Origin: Aselliscus stoliczkanus
Lineage: Eukaryota > Chordata > Mammalia > Chiroptera > Hipposideridae
Direction of reading: 5' to 3'
Assembly (NCBI GenBank): GCA_033961575.1
Contig: CM066736.1
Span: 89,821,352-89,885,351 of the forward strand
DNA length: 64,000 nt
The translations under genes and the position numbers were made by a program. Positions 47,950 through 59,330 of the stretch are shown here, one piece after another; positions within the stretch are counted from its first letter, which is position 1; the number at the start of each line of letters is the position of its first letter. The notes under the pieces were generated by a model that saw only the letters and a list, made by a program, of their open reading frames with translations, searched no databases and had not been told where the DNA came from.

Positions 47950-50605
47950 GTTTTTTTTTTTAATTCTTTTATTGTGAAATAAACATTTTTAAAAAAAAAT
48001 TAGTTTCAGGTGTACAACACAAAGCAATAGTTATACTTTTTACTCCTCAAAGTGAGACCCCCCACCCCCAATTCGCCACCCCACTCCCCCCTGCCATATC
48101 ATACATATCTATTACAATTCCCTGGACTCCCTTCCACTGTATACTCCACATCCTGTGACTATATATATATATATTCAATTACAATTGGCATACAATATTA
48201 TACAACATCAGTTTCAGGTATACAGTACAGTGAACAAGCCTCTACCCCATCCATGAAGTGGTCTCCCTAACAAGACATGTGACCATCTGACACCCCACAA
48301 AATATTTACAACATTATTAATTATATTCCCTGAACTGTCTTTCATATCCTTGTGGCAATATTATAGTTACCTATTTATGCTGTCTAATCCCTTCCCCTTC
48401 TCCCTCATCCCCACTCCCCTCCCAACTAGCAACCATCAGTTTTACCTCTATATCTATGAGTCTGTTTCTGTTTACTTTGCTCATTCATTCAGTTTTTCAG
48501 ATTCCACATATAAGTGAGATCATATGGTATTTGTCTTTCTCCGACTGACTTATTTCGCTTACTGTAATAGTCTCTAGGTCCATCCAAATCATTGCAAATG
48601 GTACGATTTCATCCTTCTTTATAGCAGAGTAATACTCCATTGTATAAATGTACCACAATTTCTTAATCCAGTCGTCTACCGATGGGCATTTCAGTTGTTT
48701 ACAAGTCTTGGCTATTGTAAATAATGCTGCAATAAACATAGGGGTGCATATATTTTTTCAAATTAGCGTCTTGGATTCCTCTGGGTGGATACCCAAGAGT
48801 GGAATTGCTGGGTCATACGGTAGTTCCATTTCCAGTTTTTGAGATACCTCCATACTGATTTACATAATGGCTGCACCAATCTGCTGTCTCACCAGCAGTG
48901 GGCCAGTGTTCCCTTTTCTCCACACCCTCGCCAGCATTTGTTGTTTGTTGATTTATTGATGATAGCTATTCTGACCAGAATGAGGCGGTATCTCATTGTG
49001 GTTTTTATTTGCATTTCTCTGATGATTAGTGAGACTGAACATTTTTTCATATGCCTGTTGGCCATCTGTATGTCCTCTTTAGAGAAATGCCCCTTCATAT
49101 CCTCTGCCCATTTTTTAATTGGGTTGTTTGTTTTTTTGGTGCTGAATTTCATGAGGGTTTTATAAATTTTGGATATTAACCCTAAATCAGATATATCATT
49201 GGCAAATATCTTCTCCCATTCAGTAAGCTCCCTTTTTATTTTATTGATGATTTCCTTTGCTGTGAAAAAACTTCCAAGTTTGATGTAATCCCATATGTTC
49301 ATTTTACTTTTATTTCCCTTGCTCAAGGGGATATATCAGTAAAAATATTACTCAGGGTAATGTCTGCAAATTTTCTTCTAAGAGTTTTATGGTTTCAGGT
49401 CTTAGATTTAAGTCTTTAATCCATTTTGAGTTTGTTCTCATATATGGTGTAAGTATGTGGTCCATTTTCTTTTTTTTGCATGTGTCAGTCCAATTTTCCC
49501 AGCACCATTTATTAAATAGACTATCTTTACTCCAATTGCTTCCATTGTCATAGATAAAATGACTGTAGATGGATGGGTTTATTCCTGGGCTCTCTATTCT
49601 GTTCCAATGGTGTATGTGTCTGTTTTTATGCCAATACTGTTTTGATTACCATAGCCTTGTAGTATGTTTTGATGTCAGGTAGTGTGATGCCTCCCACTTT
49701 GTTCTTATTTCTCAAGATTGCCATGGCTATTCGGGGTCCTTTGTGGTTCCATACAAATTTTAGGATTATATGTTCTATTTTTGAGAAAAATTCCTTGGTA
49801 GTGTGAATGGTATTGCACTGAATCTATATATTGCCTTAGGTAGTATTGACATTTTAGCCATATAAATTCTTCCTATCCATGAACATGGTATGTATTCCCA
49901 TTTATTTGTATCTTCTTTGATTTCTCTCTTCAGTGTCTCATAATTTTCTGAGGACAGGTCTTTTACTTCTTTAGTTAAATTTATTCCTAGATATTTTGCT
50001 GTTTTTGAAGCAATTGTAAAAAGGATTGATTTCCTGATTTCTTCTTCTGATAGTTTATTACTGGTGTATATAAATGCAACTGATTTCTGAATATTAATTT
50101 TGTATCCTGCTACCTTACCAAATTCATTTATCAGTTCTAACAGTTTTTTGGTGGAGTCTTTGGGATTCTCTCTATATAAAATCATGTCATCTGCATATAA
50201 TGACAATTTTACTTCCTCCTTTCCAATTTGGATGCCTTTTATTTGATTTTCTTGTCTGATTGCTGTGGCTAGAACTTCCAGAATTATGTTAAATAGAAGT
50301 GGTGAAAGTGGGCAGCCTTGTCTTGTTCCTGATCTTAAGGGGAAAGCTTTTAGCCTTTTTGCTAAAAGTGTTTGCTGTGGGTTTACCATATATGGCCTTT
50401 AGTATGTTGAGATATGATCCCACTATTCCTACTTTGGTAAGAATTTTTATCATAAATGGCTGCTGGATTTTGTTAAATGCTGTTTCCTCATCTATTGATA
50501 TGATCATATGATTTTTATTTTTTATTTTGTTAATGTGATGTATATGTTAATTGATTTGCAGATATTGAACCAACTTTGTACACCAGAAATGAATGTATGA
50601 TCTTT
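47950..50605 (-). mobile_element. 5'-truncated L1 (3' UTR and C-terminal half of ORF2)
   Basis: 3' UTR at 47950-48490 (TTAGTTTCAGGTGTACAACA), then ORF2 text read leftward. Reverse-transcriptase parts: [15 protein letters not shown] (motif A) at 50507-50440, [21 protein letters not shown] (motif B) and LYADDMILY (motif C, codons at 50186-50191 kept). Frames are broken, so it is dead. Truncated near 50605, where the next L1's tail begins. Confidence 0.9.
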
Positions 50606-51164
50606 TTTTCTTTTGGTTAAAATTACTTTATTTTATTTTATTTTTTAATTATTTTTATTTATTTATTTATTTTTTAAATTAGTTTCAGGTGTACAACACA
50701 GTGCAATAGTTATACATTTTTACCCCACAAAGTGACAACCACCCTCCCGAATTCGCCACCCCACCCCTCCCCCCCATATCATATATATCTATTACTCTTC
50801 CTCTGACTCCCTTCCACAGTATAATTCACATCCCGTGACTATCTATATATATTCAATTACAGTTGGTATACAACTTCCATTTCAGGTACACAGTGCAGTG
50901 ATCAAACCTCTACTCCATCCATGAAATGGTGTCCCCAACAAGACATGTGACCATCTGATGCCCCACAAAATATTTACACCACTATTAATTATATTCCCCT
51001 AACTGTCTTTCATATCCCTGTGGCAATATTGTAGTTGCCTATTTTTGCTGTCTAATCCCTTCCCCTTCTCCCTCATCCCCACCCCCCTCCCAACTAGCAA
51101 CCCTGTTTTTCCTCTATATCTATGAGACAGTTTCTGTTTACATTGCTCATTCATTCAGTTTTTC

Positions 51165-54100
51165 AGATTCCACTTTTGAGTGAGATCATATGTTATTTGT
51201 CTTTCTTTGACTGACTTATTTCGCTTACCATAATAGTCTCTAGGTCCATCCATATCATTGCAAATGGTACGATTTCATTCTTCTTTATAGCGGAATAATA
51301 CTCCGTTGTATAAATGTACCACAGTTTCTTAATCCAGTCATCTACCGATGGGCATTTCGGTTGTTTCCAAATCTTGGCTATTGTAAATAGTGCTGCAATG
51401 AACATAGGGGTGCATATACTTTTTTGAATCAGTGTCTTGGGTTTTTCGGGATAAATACCTATGAGTGGAATTGCTGGGTCAAAAGGTAGTTCCATTGCCA
51501 GATTTTTGAGATACCTCCATACTGACTTCCATAGTGGCTGCACCAATCTGCAATCCCACCAACAGTGCAGCAGGGTCCCCTTTTCCCCACAGCCCCGCCA
51601 GCACTTGTTGTTTGTTGATTTATTGATGATAGCCATTCTGACTGGAGTGAGGTGGTATCTCATTGTGGTTTATATTTGCATTTCCCTAATGAAACATTAG
51701 GTTAAACATTTTTTTCGTATGCCTGTTGGCCTTCTGTATGTCCTCTTTAGAGAAATTTCTCTTCATATCTTCTGCAGATTTTCTTATTGAGTTGTTTGTT
51801 TTTTTGGTGTTGAGTGTCATGTGTGTTTTATAAATTTTGGATATTAATCCCTTATCATATATATCATTGGCGAATATATTCTCCCTATCAGTAGGCTTCC
51901 TTTTTGTTTTTTTGATGGTTTCCTTTATTGTGAAAAAACTTTTAAGTCTGATATAATCCCATATGTTCATTTTTTCTTTTACTTCCCTTGCCCGCAGGGA
52001 TGTATCAGTAAAAATATTGCTCCAGGTAATGTCTGCAAATGTACTCCCTATATTTTCTTTTAGGAGTTTTATGGTTTCAGGTCTTACATTTAAGTCTTTA
52101 ATCCATTTTGAATTTGTTCTTGTATATGGTGTAAGGAGGTGGTCCAGTTTCATTTTTTTGCATGTGTCAGTCCAATTTTCCCAGCACCATTTATTGAATA
52201 GACTATCTTTACTCCAATGTAAATTATTGCTTCCCTTGTCAGAGATTAACTGTCCGTAAATGTCTCAATTTATTTCTGGGCTCTCTGTTCTGTTCCACTG
52301 ATCTATGTGCCTGTTTTTATGCCAATACCATACTGTTTTGATTACTGTAGCCTTGTAGTATGTTTTGATGTCTGGTAGCGTGATACCCCCAACTTTGTTC
52401 TTATTTCTCAGGATTGCTGAGGCTATTTGGGGTCTTTTATGGTTCCATATAAATTTTAGGATTAGATTTTCTATTTCTGTGAAAAGTGCCCTTGTTAGTT
52501 TGATAGGAATTGCATTGAATCTATATATTGCTTTAGGCAGTATGGACATTTTAACTATATTAATTCTTCTTATCCATAAGCATGGTAGATGTTTCCATTT
52601 ATTTTTATCTTCTTTGATTTCTTTCTTCAGTGTCTTATAATTTTCTGAGTACAGATCTTTCACTTCTTTGGTTAAATTTATTCCTCGGTATTTTATAGTT
52701 CATGTAGCAATTGTAAATGGAACAGTTTTGTTAATTTCTCCTTCTGTTAGTTTATTATTGGTATATGCAAATGCCACTGATTTCTGAACATTGATTTTAT
52801 ATCCTGCTACTTCACTGAATTTGTGTATCAGTTCCAATAGTTTTTTGATGGAGTCTTTGGGGTTCTCTATATACAGTATCATGTTATCTGCATATAATGA
52901 CAATTTTACTTCTTCCTTGCCAATTTGGATGCCTTTTATGTCTTTTTGTTGTCTGATTGCTGTGGCTAGAACTTCCAGAACTATGTTGAATAAAAGAGGA
53001 GAAAGTGGACAGCCTTGTCTTGTTCCTGATCTTCAGGGGAATGGTTTTAGCTTTTCCCTATTGAGTATGATGTTAGCTATAGGTTTATCATATATGGCCT
53101 TTATTATGTTGAGATATGATCCCTGTATTCCCACTTTGCTAAGGGTTTTTAACAGAAATAGCTGTTGGGTTTTGTGAAATGCTTTTTCTGCATGTAATGA
53201 AATGACCATGTGATTTTTATTCTTCATTTTGTTGATGTGGTGTATCACATTAATTGATTTACGGATGTTGAACCAGCCTTGCGTACGAGGGATGAAACCC
53301 ACTTGATCATGATGTATGATCTTCTTAATATATTGCTGAATTCTGTTTGCTAATATTTTATTGAGAATTTTTGCATCTATATTCATCAGGGATATTGGCC
53401 TGTAGTTTTCCTTTTTTGTGCTGTCTTTATCTGGTTTTGGAATCAGGGTGATAGTGGCTTCATAAAAGGAGTTTGGGAGTCTTCCCTCCTTCTGGATTTT
53501 TTGGAATAGTTTGAGAAGAATAGGTAATAATTCTTTTTTGAATGTTTGATAAAATTCACTTGTGAAGCTGTCTGGTCCAGGGCTTTTGATTTTTTTTGGA
53601 GCTTGTCAATTACTCATTCAGTTTCCTTGGTAGTAATCAGGGTATTTAGATTTTCTGTTTCTTCTTGAGTTAGCTTTGGTAGGTTGTATGCTTCTAGAAA
53701 ATTATCCATTTCTTTTAGATTGTCAAATTTGTTGGCATATAGTTGCTCATAGTAATTTCTAAGAATTTTTTGTATTTCTGTGATGTCTATAGTCATTTCC
53801 CCTCTTTCATTCCTGATTTTACTAATTTGAGTCCTCTCTCTCTCTCTTTTTTTTTTTTTGATTAGCCTCGCTAGAGGTTTGTCAATTTTGTTTATCTTCT
53901 CAAAAAAACAGCTCTTGGTTTCATTGATCTTTTGTATTGTTTTTCTATTCTCTATATTGTTTATTTCTGCTCTGGTCTTTATTATCTCCTTTCTTGTACT
54001 CCCCTTGAGCTTCTTTTGCTGTTCTTTTTCCAGTTCCCTTAGGTGTAAGGATAACCTGTTGATTTGAGATTTTTCTTCCTTCATTAGGTAGGCCTGCACT

Positions 54101-54993
54101 GCTATAAACTTCCCTCTCAGGACTGCTTTCACAGCATCCCAGAGATTTGGGGTAGTGGTGTTTTCATTTTCGTTTGTCTTGAGGTATCTTTTGATTTCCT
54201 CCTTGATCTCATTTGTGACCCACTCACTATTTAGTAGCATGTTATTCAGCCTCCATGTATTTGTGTGTTTTCCAGATTTCTTCTTCTAAATGATTTTAGT
54301 TTCATAGCATTGTGGTCAGAGAAGACACTTGATATGATTTCAATCTTCTTAAATTTGTTGAGACTTGTTTTGTGGCTTAACATGTGCTCTATCTTGGAAA
54401 ATGTTCCATGTGCATTTGAGAAAAATGTATATTCTGTAGCTTGGGGTGAAATGCTCTAAAAATATCAAATCCAGCTGGTCTAAAGTGTCATTTAAGGCAA
54501 CTGTGTCTGTGTTGATTTTCTGTCTGGAGGATCTGTCCATTGATGACAGTGGAATGTTGAAGTCCCCTACTACAATAGTGTTACTGTTGATCTCTGTCTT
54601 TATGTCTGTCAAAATCTGTTTCATATATTTAGGAGCTCCTATATTGGGTGCATAGATATTTACTAGGGTTATGTCCTCTTGTTGAGTCAATCCCTTTATT
54701 ATTATGTAGTGCCCTTCTTTGTCTTTTATTGTAGTCTTCATTTTAAAGTCTATTTTGTCCAAAACAAGTATTGCTACTCCAGCTTTTTTCTCATTTCCAT
54801 TTGCATGAAATATCTTATTCCATCCCTTTAATTTCAGTCTGTGTGTGTCTTTTGATCTGAGATGAGTCTCTTGTAGACAGTATATGCATGGGTCCTGTTT
54901 TCTTAACCTCTCTGCCCCTCTATGTCTTTTGATTGGAGCATTTAGCCCATTGAGATTTAAAGTAATTATTGATAGTTGCATATTTTTTGCCAT
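51165..54993 (-). pseudogene. L1 ORF2 full-length relic with mutated reverse-transcriptase catalytic sites
   Basis: The span of about 3.83 kb equals a full 1,275-codon ORF2, starting MAKNMQLSIITLNLNGLNAP at 54993. Endonuclease landmarks: YCLQETHL, NIYAPNIGAPKYM and VVGDFNIPLSSMDR. Reverse-transcriptase landmarks: motif A reads [11 protein letters not shown] with His replacing the catalytic Asp (53192-53194), and motif C reads LYADNMILY with the second Asp lost (52883-52885). C-terminal landmarks: [34 protein letters not shown] and [19 protein letters not shown]. At least six frame breaks separate these pieces. Replication of this copy by its own enzyme is ruled out. Confidence 0.88.
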
Positions 54994-55066
54994 TTTGTTG
55001 TTTGTATTTCTTGTCTTCCTGGGTTAGATTGCATTCCCCTTTCTTCTATTTAAAAAAGCCCATTTT

Positions 55067-55176
55067 GGGGCTGGGTGAGTGGCGTGGTGTTTAAGCGCTG
55101 GCTTGGGAAGCCAGCGGCCCCAGTTTGGGTCCCAAATATGAGGGCCAGTGATATTGCCCTCAAAAAATATATATAT
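55067..55176 (+). mobile_element. Short tRNA-derived SINE at the end of L1 ORF1
   Basis: Head-only element: GGGGCTGGGTGAGTGGCGTG, hairpin GCTGGCTTGGGAAGCCAGC, GCCAGTGATATTGCCCTC and an A/TA-rich tail. Flanked by AAAAAAGCCCATTTT (55052-55066) and ATAAAAGCCCTTTTT (55176-55190). Confidence 0.9.
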
Positions 55177-55189
55177 AAAAGCCCTTTTT

Positions 55190-55338
55190 ATTTTTATTTT
55201 TTTTTAGCTGAGCCATCCTGCCACCTGTTGGCAGCTCACCGGCAACTTATTTCAGGTTGGCATCGAACTGCCGTTGCTCAGAGCTCAGCTCACACTCTTG
55301 AGCGAGCTCTTAACCAACTGAGCAACTTGGCTGGCTCT
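55190..55338 (-). mobile_element. tRNA-derived SINE monomer in opposite orientation at the same target
   Basis: On the minus strand it reads GAGCCAGCCAAGTTGCTCAG, TTGGTTAAGAGCTCGCTCAA, AGCAACGGCAGTTCGATGCC and GCTGCCAACAGGTGGCAGGA, related to module 1 of the trimeric SINE at 22838. It follows the second copy of AAAAGCCCTTTTT and precedes a third copy at 55340-55352. Confidence 0.85.
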
Positions 55339-55339
55339 A

Positions 55340-56243
55340 AAAAAGCCCTTTTAACATTTCCTGTGATGCTGGCTAGGTGGTGATTAATTCCTTAAGCTTA
55401 TTCTTTTCTGAGAAGCTCTTTATCTCTCCTTCAATTTTAAATGACAGCCATGATGGGTAGAGCAATCTTGGTTGTAGACCTTTATTTTGCATAACTTTCA
55501 ATATTTCCTGTCACTCCTTTCAGGCCTGCAGAGCTTCTGTAGAAAAGTCAGCTGTTAGTCTTATAGGCATTCCTTTGTATGTAACCTGCTGTCTTTCTCT
55601 TGCTGCTTTTAAGATTCTGTCTTTGTCTTTAAGCTTTGCCATTTTAACTATGATGTGTCTTTGTGTGGGCCTGTTTGTGTTCAGCTTGTTTGGAACTCGC
55701 TGCACTTCCTGGGCTTGTATGTCGATTTCCTTCACCGGGGTAGGGAAGTTTTCAGTCATTATTTCTTCAAATACACTCTCAATCCCTTGCTTCTTCTCTT
55801 CTCCTTCTGGTATTCCTATGATGCAAATGTTGTGGCGTATAATGTTGTCCCACAGTCTCTTAAACTATTTTCATTCTTTTTTCTTTTTGTTGTTCCAGTT
55901 GGGTGATTTCTGCTATTTTGTCTTCTAATTAGCTGGTCCGATCCTCTGTTTCATTTAATCTACTGGTGATTCCTTCGAGTGTGTTCTTTATTTCGGTTAT
56001 TGTATTTTTTATTTATAACTGGTTGTTTTTTATGGTTTCCCTATCCTTCTTTATATCCTCACTTAATTCCTTAAACATTCTTATCACCAGTGTTCTAAGC
56101 TCTGTCTCTGAAAGTTTGGATACCTCTCTTTCATTTGGTTCCATTTCTAGAGGTTTCTTCTGATCTTTTACTTGGGACATGTTTCTTTGTTTTTTCATTC
56201 TCGCTGTCATTCTGTGATTGCTTTGATGTATTAGATAGATCAC
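55340..56243 (-). pseudogene. L1 ORF1 (RNA-binding protein), decayed
   Basis: ORF1 protein coats L1 RNA as a trimer. The N-terminal frame (56243-56013) is polar and charged, with SKLSETELRTLVIRMFKEL. The middle is broken; the C-terminal frame (55759-55520) reads TENFPTPVKEIDIQAQEVQR, TQRHIIVKMAKLKDKDRILK and GMPIRLTADFSTEALQA, the hallmark RNA-binding and C-terminal domains. The frame is lost again after that and the last codons are interrupted by the SINE insertions. Several frameshifts make it non-functional. Confidence 0.85.
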
Positions 56244-57689
56244 CTAGAAAGAAGAGAAGAAGAAAAAAAAGAGGAAGAAGAAAGAAAAAGAAGAAAAACA
56301 AAGAAAAATTAAAATAAAAGAAGGAAGCTCTCTGTCCTCTGTAATCTGCAGACCACTTGCTCAGCAATAGAGATTCTTTGGGCGACTCAGCACCAGCTGT
56401 TGGGGGAAGGGCTTACCGTATTATTCACCAGCCTTCCTCTCTGGCTTGCAGTGAGCTTTCTGCAGTTAACTGCTGTGTGCTCTGGAACTGTGCTCACTAC
56501 CAAAAATCTTCACAGGTTTTTTTGTGTTGTCTGCTACTGCAAAAAACCGTCTATGGTCTGTGGAGGTATGGGCCAGTCACCAGGGGCTCAGGGTGCCTCT
56601 GGCAACACAGCTCTAGGTGGGTGAGGCAGGCCCCCAAGGTACCACTGGATGTGGTAAGTGGCTCCCACCAAGTCAGAGCAGCATACACTCTTCACCAGCA
56701 ACCAGTCCACACAAATTCGCCAGGAAAGCTCCAACCAGATCACGCAGGTGCACAGTTCCTGGCCCAACACTCTCAGGAAAACTCCCAGTCTCAGCCTGTC
56801 CCAATCAGCTGCTGGCAAATCAGGCTGAGCAACCCAACAGCCAATCCCCAGCCTGGCAAATCTGCACTAACAGTGCGCAGAGTGGGGACCCAAGGCAGCT
56901 GACGCACTCCCGTGTCTCAGTGAGCAGCCTGTTGGAGCTGGAGCACGCCCACCAGGTGTTCCCCTGGCAACACAGCACAAGCAGGGCGGAGGGTGGGAAT
57001 CCAAGGCCACCTGCATGGGCACACATGTACACCCTCCGGCACCAATTTCACCAGACCAATGTGGTCCCGGATCTGACCCTCTGTGGGAGGGCCCAACCCT
57101 GAAAAAATGGCACCTTCCTTACACCACTCGTGTGCAAGCTCCACACGAGGGGAACAATGGTCCCCAAACCTCCAGCTTCTGCACCAAATGTGCTCAGTTC
57201 AGTCTGTCTCCTCAGGCTCCTGGTCCCGGCTCGCACAGCTACTCCTTCCATCAGGAACCAGGTGAATGCTCACCGGCGAGTGAACCTGTGCGCCGGCCCC
57301 ACTGGTTCTCCAGCCACTCTCAGGCTCACCAAGCTGAGCAAAGAGAGTCCTCACTAATTTCTGCTGCCAGCTATCACAGAACTCCTCTTCCTGGCAAAGC
57401 AATTCTGGGCTAGTGAGCTTGGTGTGGGGCCAGATGGTCTCTCCCCCAACCGGAGAAGCCTCCCCACAGCTGGGGTCTCCCTCACCGGGTTCGCCCTCTC
57501 TTGTCTCCGCCCCTCCTACCAGACCCGACGTGGCCTCTTGTTAGGTCCTTTGTTTAGAGGTTCTGTTCATCTACTGTTCAGGGGATTTCCGAGGTTAAGT
57601 TTTGTATAAATTATTTGTAATTTTGGTGTGATCCTGGGAGGCAGTTGGCACAGTGTCCGTCTATTCCACCATCTTAACAGAAGTCCTTA

Positions 57690-57800
57690 CATAATGGTTT
57701 TGATGAAAGCAAGAATTTATCTTGGATAGCTTAATAAAGTATGAACTTAGTGTCTTCAAAATGATATATAAAAACTTTTTCAGCACTTAGACCCAATAAA
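57690..57800. other. Flank between L1 copies, nothing seen
   Basis: Short A+T-rich flank to the 5' end of the full-length L1. Confidence 0.4.
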
Positions 57801-58145
57801 ATTTACTATTTTTGGAATATATTTCTATGAGTTTTAGCAAACATATAGAGTTATATAACCACCGCTGACACCAAGATACAAAAAAACTATATTACTCCCC
57901 CAAATTCCCTCATGCTGTCCCTTTGTAGTCAACCTCTCTATCCACACCCCTGGAAAACATTGATTTGTTCTCTGTGACTTAAATTCTTTTTTTTTCCAGG
58001 GTGTCATGGAACCCTGCAGTATGTAGACTTTCATGTCTGGTCTCTTAGCATAAGGCATTTCAGATTCACCCATGTTGTGTGTATTAGTAGTTTATTCCTT
58101 TTCATTGCCAGGTAGTGTTTCATTTTATGCTCTGCTACTGTTTAA
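57800..58145 (-). mobile_element. L1ME-type LINE fragment, minus strand
   Basis: Antisense old-L1 text: AGCAAACATATAGAGTTATA, CTTTGTAGTCAACCTCTCTA, TCTGGTCTCTTAGCATAAGG, TTCAGATTCACCCATGTTGT. Confidence 0.7.
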
Positions 58146-58449
58146 AACTTTTTCAAGAAAAATTCTCAGATTTTTTTCTCTATTATAATCAAAATAGAGC
58201 AAATGCTGGCATTTGCTAGTATTCAATGCCAAAGATAGCATTTTTGCCTTTTGTGTTTATATGTTCTTTGAGGTTAGGTATTTTTTTTAAAAATAAAAAC
58301 AAGATATGTATGTTCCATGTGTTGGAATCAGGACAGAAACATATTAAAAAGAAAATAGCATGTGAAGAATATGAGACCATGGTGCGTTCAGTGAGACAGA
58401 AGCCTAAGGAACTCTATATATAGTTTAGATTTCAGTTTCAACTGTACCT

Positions 58450-58590
58450 CAGTCCAAAAGGCTTTATATACTTCGTAACAACAGGAACCCTTTTTATTTT
58501 ATTTCAGTCTATCCCAAGTACTCAATGTAGTTCAGAATATATGGAGGACACTCAATATGTAGTTTTTTGAATTAAAGAATGGGTGAAAAC
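58450..58590 (+). mobile_element. L2 LINE 3' end relic
   Basis: CAGGAACCCTTTTTATTTTA, TCTATCCCAAGTACTCAATG, GGACACTCAATATGTAGTTT and TTGAATTAAAGAATGGGTGA follow the L2 3' end order. Confidence 0.6.
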
Positions 58591-58875
58591 TTCACTTTAT
58601 GAAGATTAATTTCATGCTTCTTAACCTCTTTGTCTCATTTAATATTAGTAAGTCTCATTCAAAATTTCCAGGCACTCATCTTTCTTAATGGGAACAAGTG
58701 GCAAGGAGTGGTGTTTACATATGAATTTGAACATTACTTGTGTAACTTTATGGAGTTACTTAATCTCTCTAGATATTCATTGAGATAGGCAGCTTTGCTC
58801 AGTGTGCCTGATAAAGATACAGTGATAATATGGATAGAAAACATGTTTCCAGAAGGATAACAAGTCAGTGATTAT

Positions 58876-58943
58876 TAGATATGGTTAAGATTATTTATTT
58901 ATTGCCTACTACTAGATATGGTTAAGATTATTTATTTATTGCC
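58876..58943. repeat. Direct duplication, 31-bp unit at 37-bp spacing
   Basis: TAGATATGGTTAAGATTATT plus TATTTATTGCC occurs at 58876-58906 and again at 58913-58943 without mismatch. Confidence 0.9.
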
Positions 58944-59109
58944 AGAGGTAAATTCTTGTCAAATGAGGCTTAAACCAGATGTTGGTATGCAATTGGGAAT
59001 CAAGCAATCTGTAGGATGGATAGATTGAGGACCATGTATTATAACCATATTTCCTGAATATATGAATGGAAGCAGTTGACCATAGAACATAGTATAGCCA
59101 TACTGGTTA

Positions 59110-59330
59110 AGATCAAGAAAGAGCTGTGGAGTAAGATAGACATGGGCTTGAATATCTGTAACTCTGTAACTTGAATATCTATTAGCTCTGTAACTTGCTA
59201 ACTTTTAGATGGGTAAAGTTGTTCAAAACCTCTCTGAATTTTGATTTCCGCATCTGAAAAATAATGGAGAATAACACTTAACCCATAAGTGTGATAATGA
59301 ATAAATCTGATAATATGTTTAAAGGGTATA
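59110..59330 (+). mobile_element. MIR SINE relic with a local duplication
   Basis: Plus-sense MIR: AGACATGGGCTTGAATATCT, TTAGCTCTGTAACTTGCTAA, TTGATTTCCGCATCTGAAAA, ATAATGGAGAATAACACTTA. The CTGTAACT/TTGAATATCT part is duplicated near 59147-59194. Confidence 0.75.

Larger units (their letters stand above)
50606..57690 (-). mobile_element. Full-length L1 with 5' UTR, ORF1 and ORF2 (inactive)
   Basis: Read on the minus strand from about 57690: an L1-type first line (TTAAGATGGTGGAATAGACG), a GC-rich 5' UTR to about 56330, a purine-rich (GAA)n stretch (56245-56320), ORF1 (56243 to about 55340), a pair of SINEs (55067-55338), ORF2 (54993 to about 51170), and a 3' UTR ending in TTTA-rich sequence near 50640. 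Total about 7.1 kb including the SINEs. Both ORFs carry stops and shifts. Confidence 0.9.

Noticed and set aside
56357..56902. Plus-strand frame of 181 residues and several overlapping frames up to 57609
   Set aside because: They lie antisense in the GC-rich L1 5' UTR, where low stop-codon frequency gives long spurious frames.
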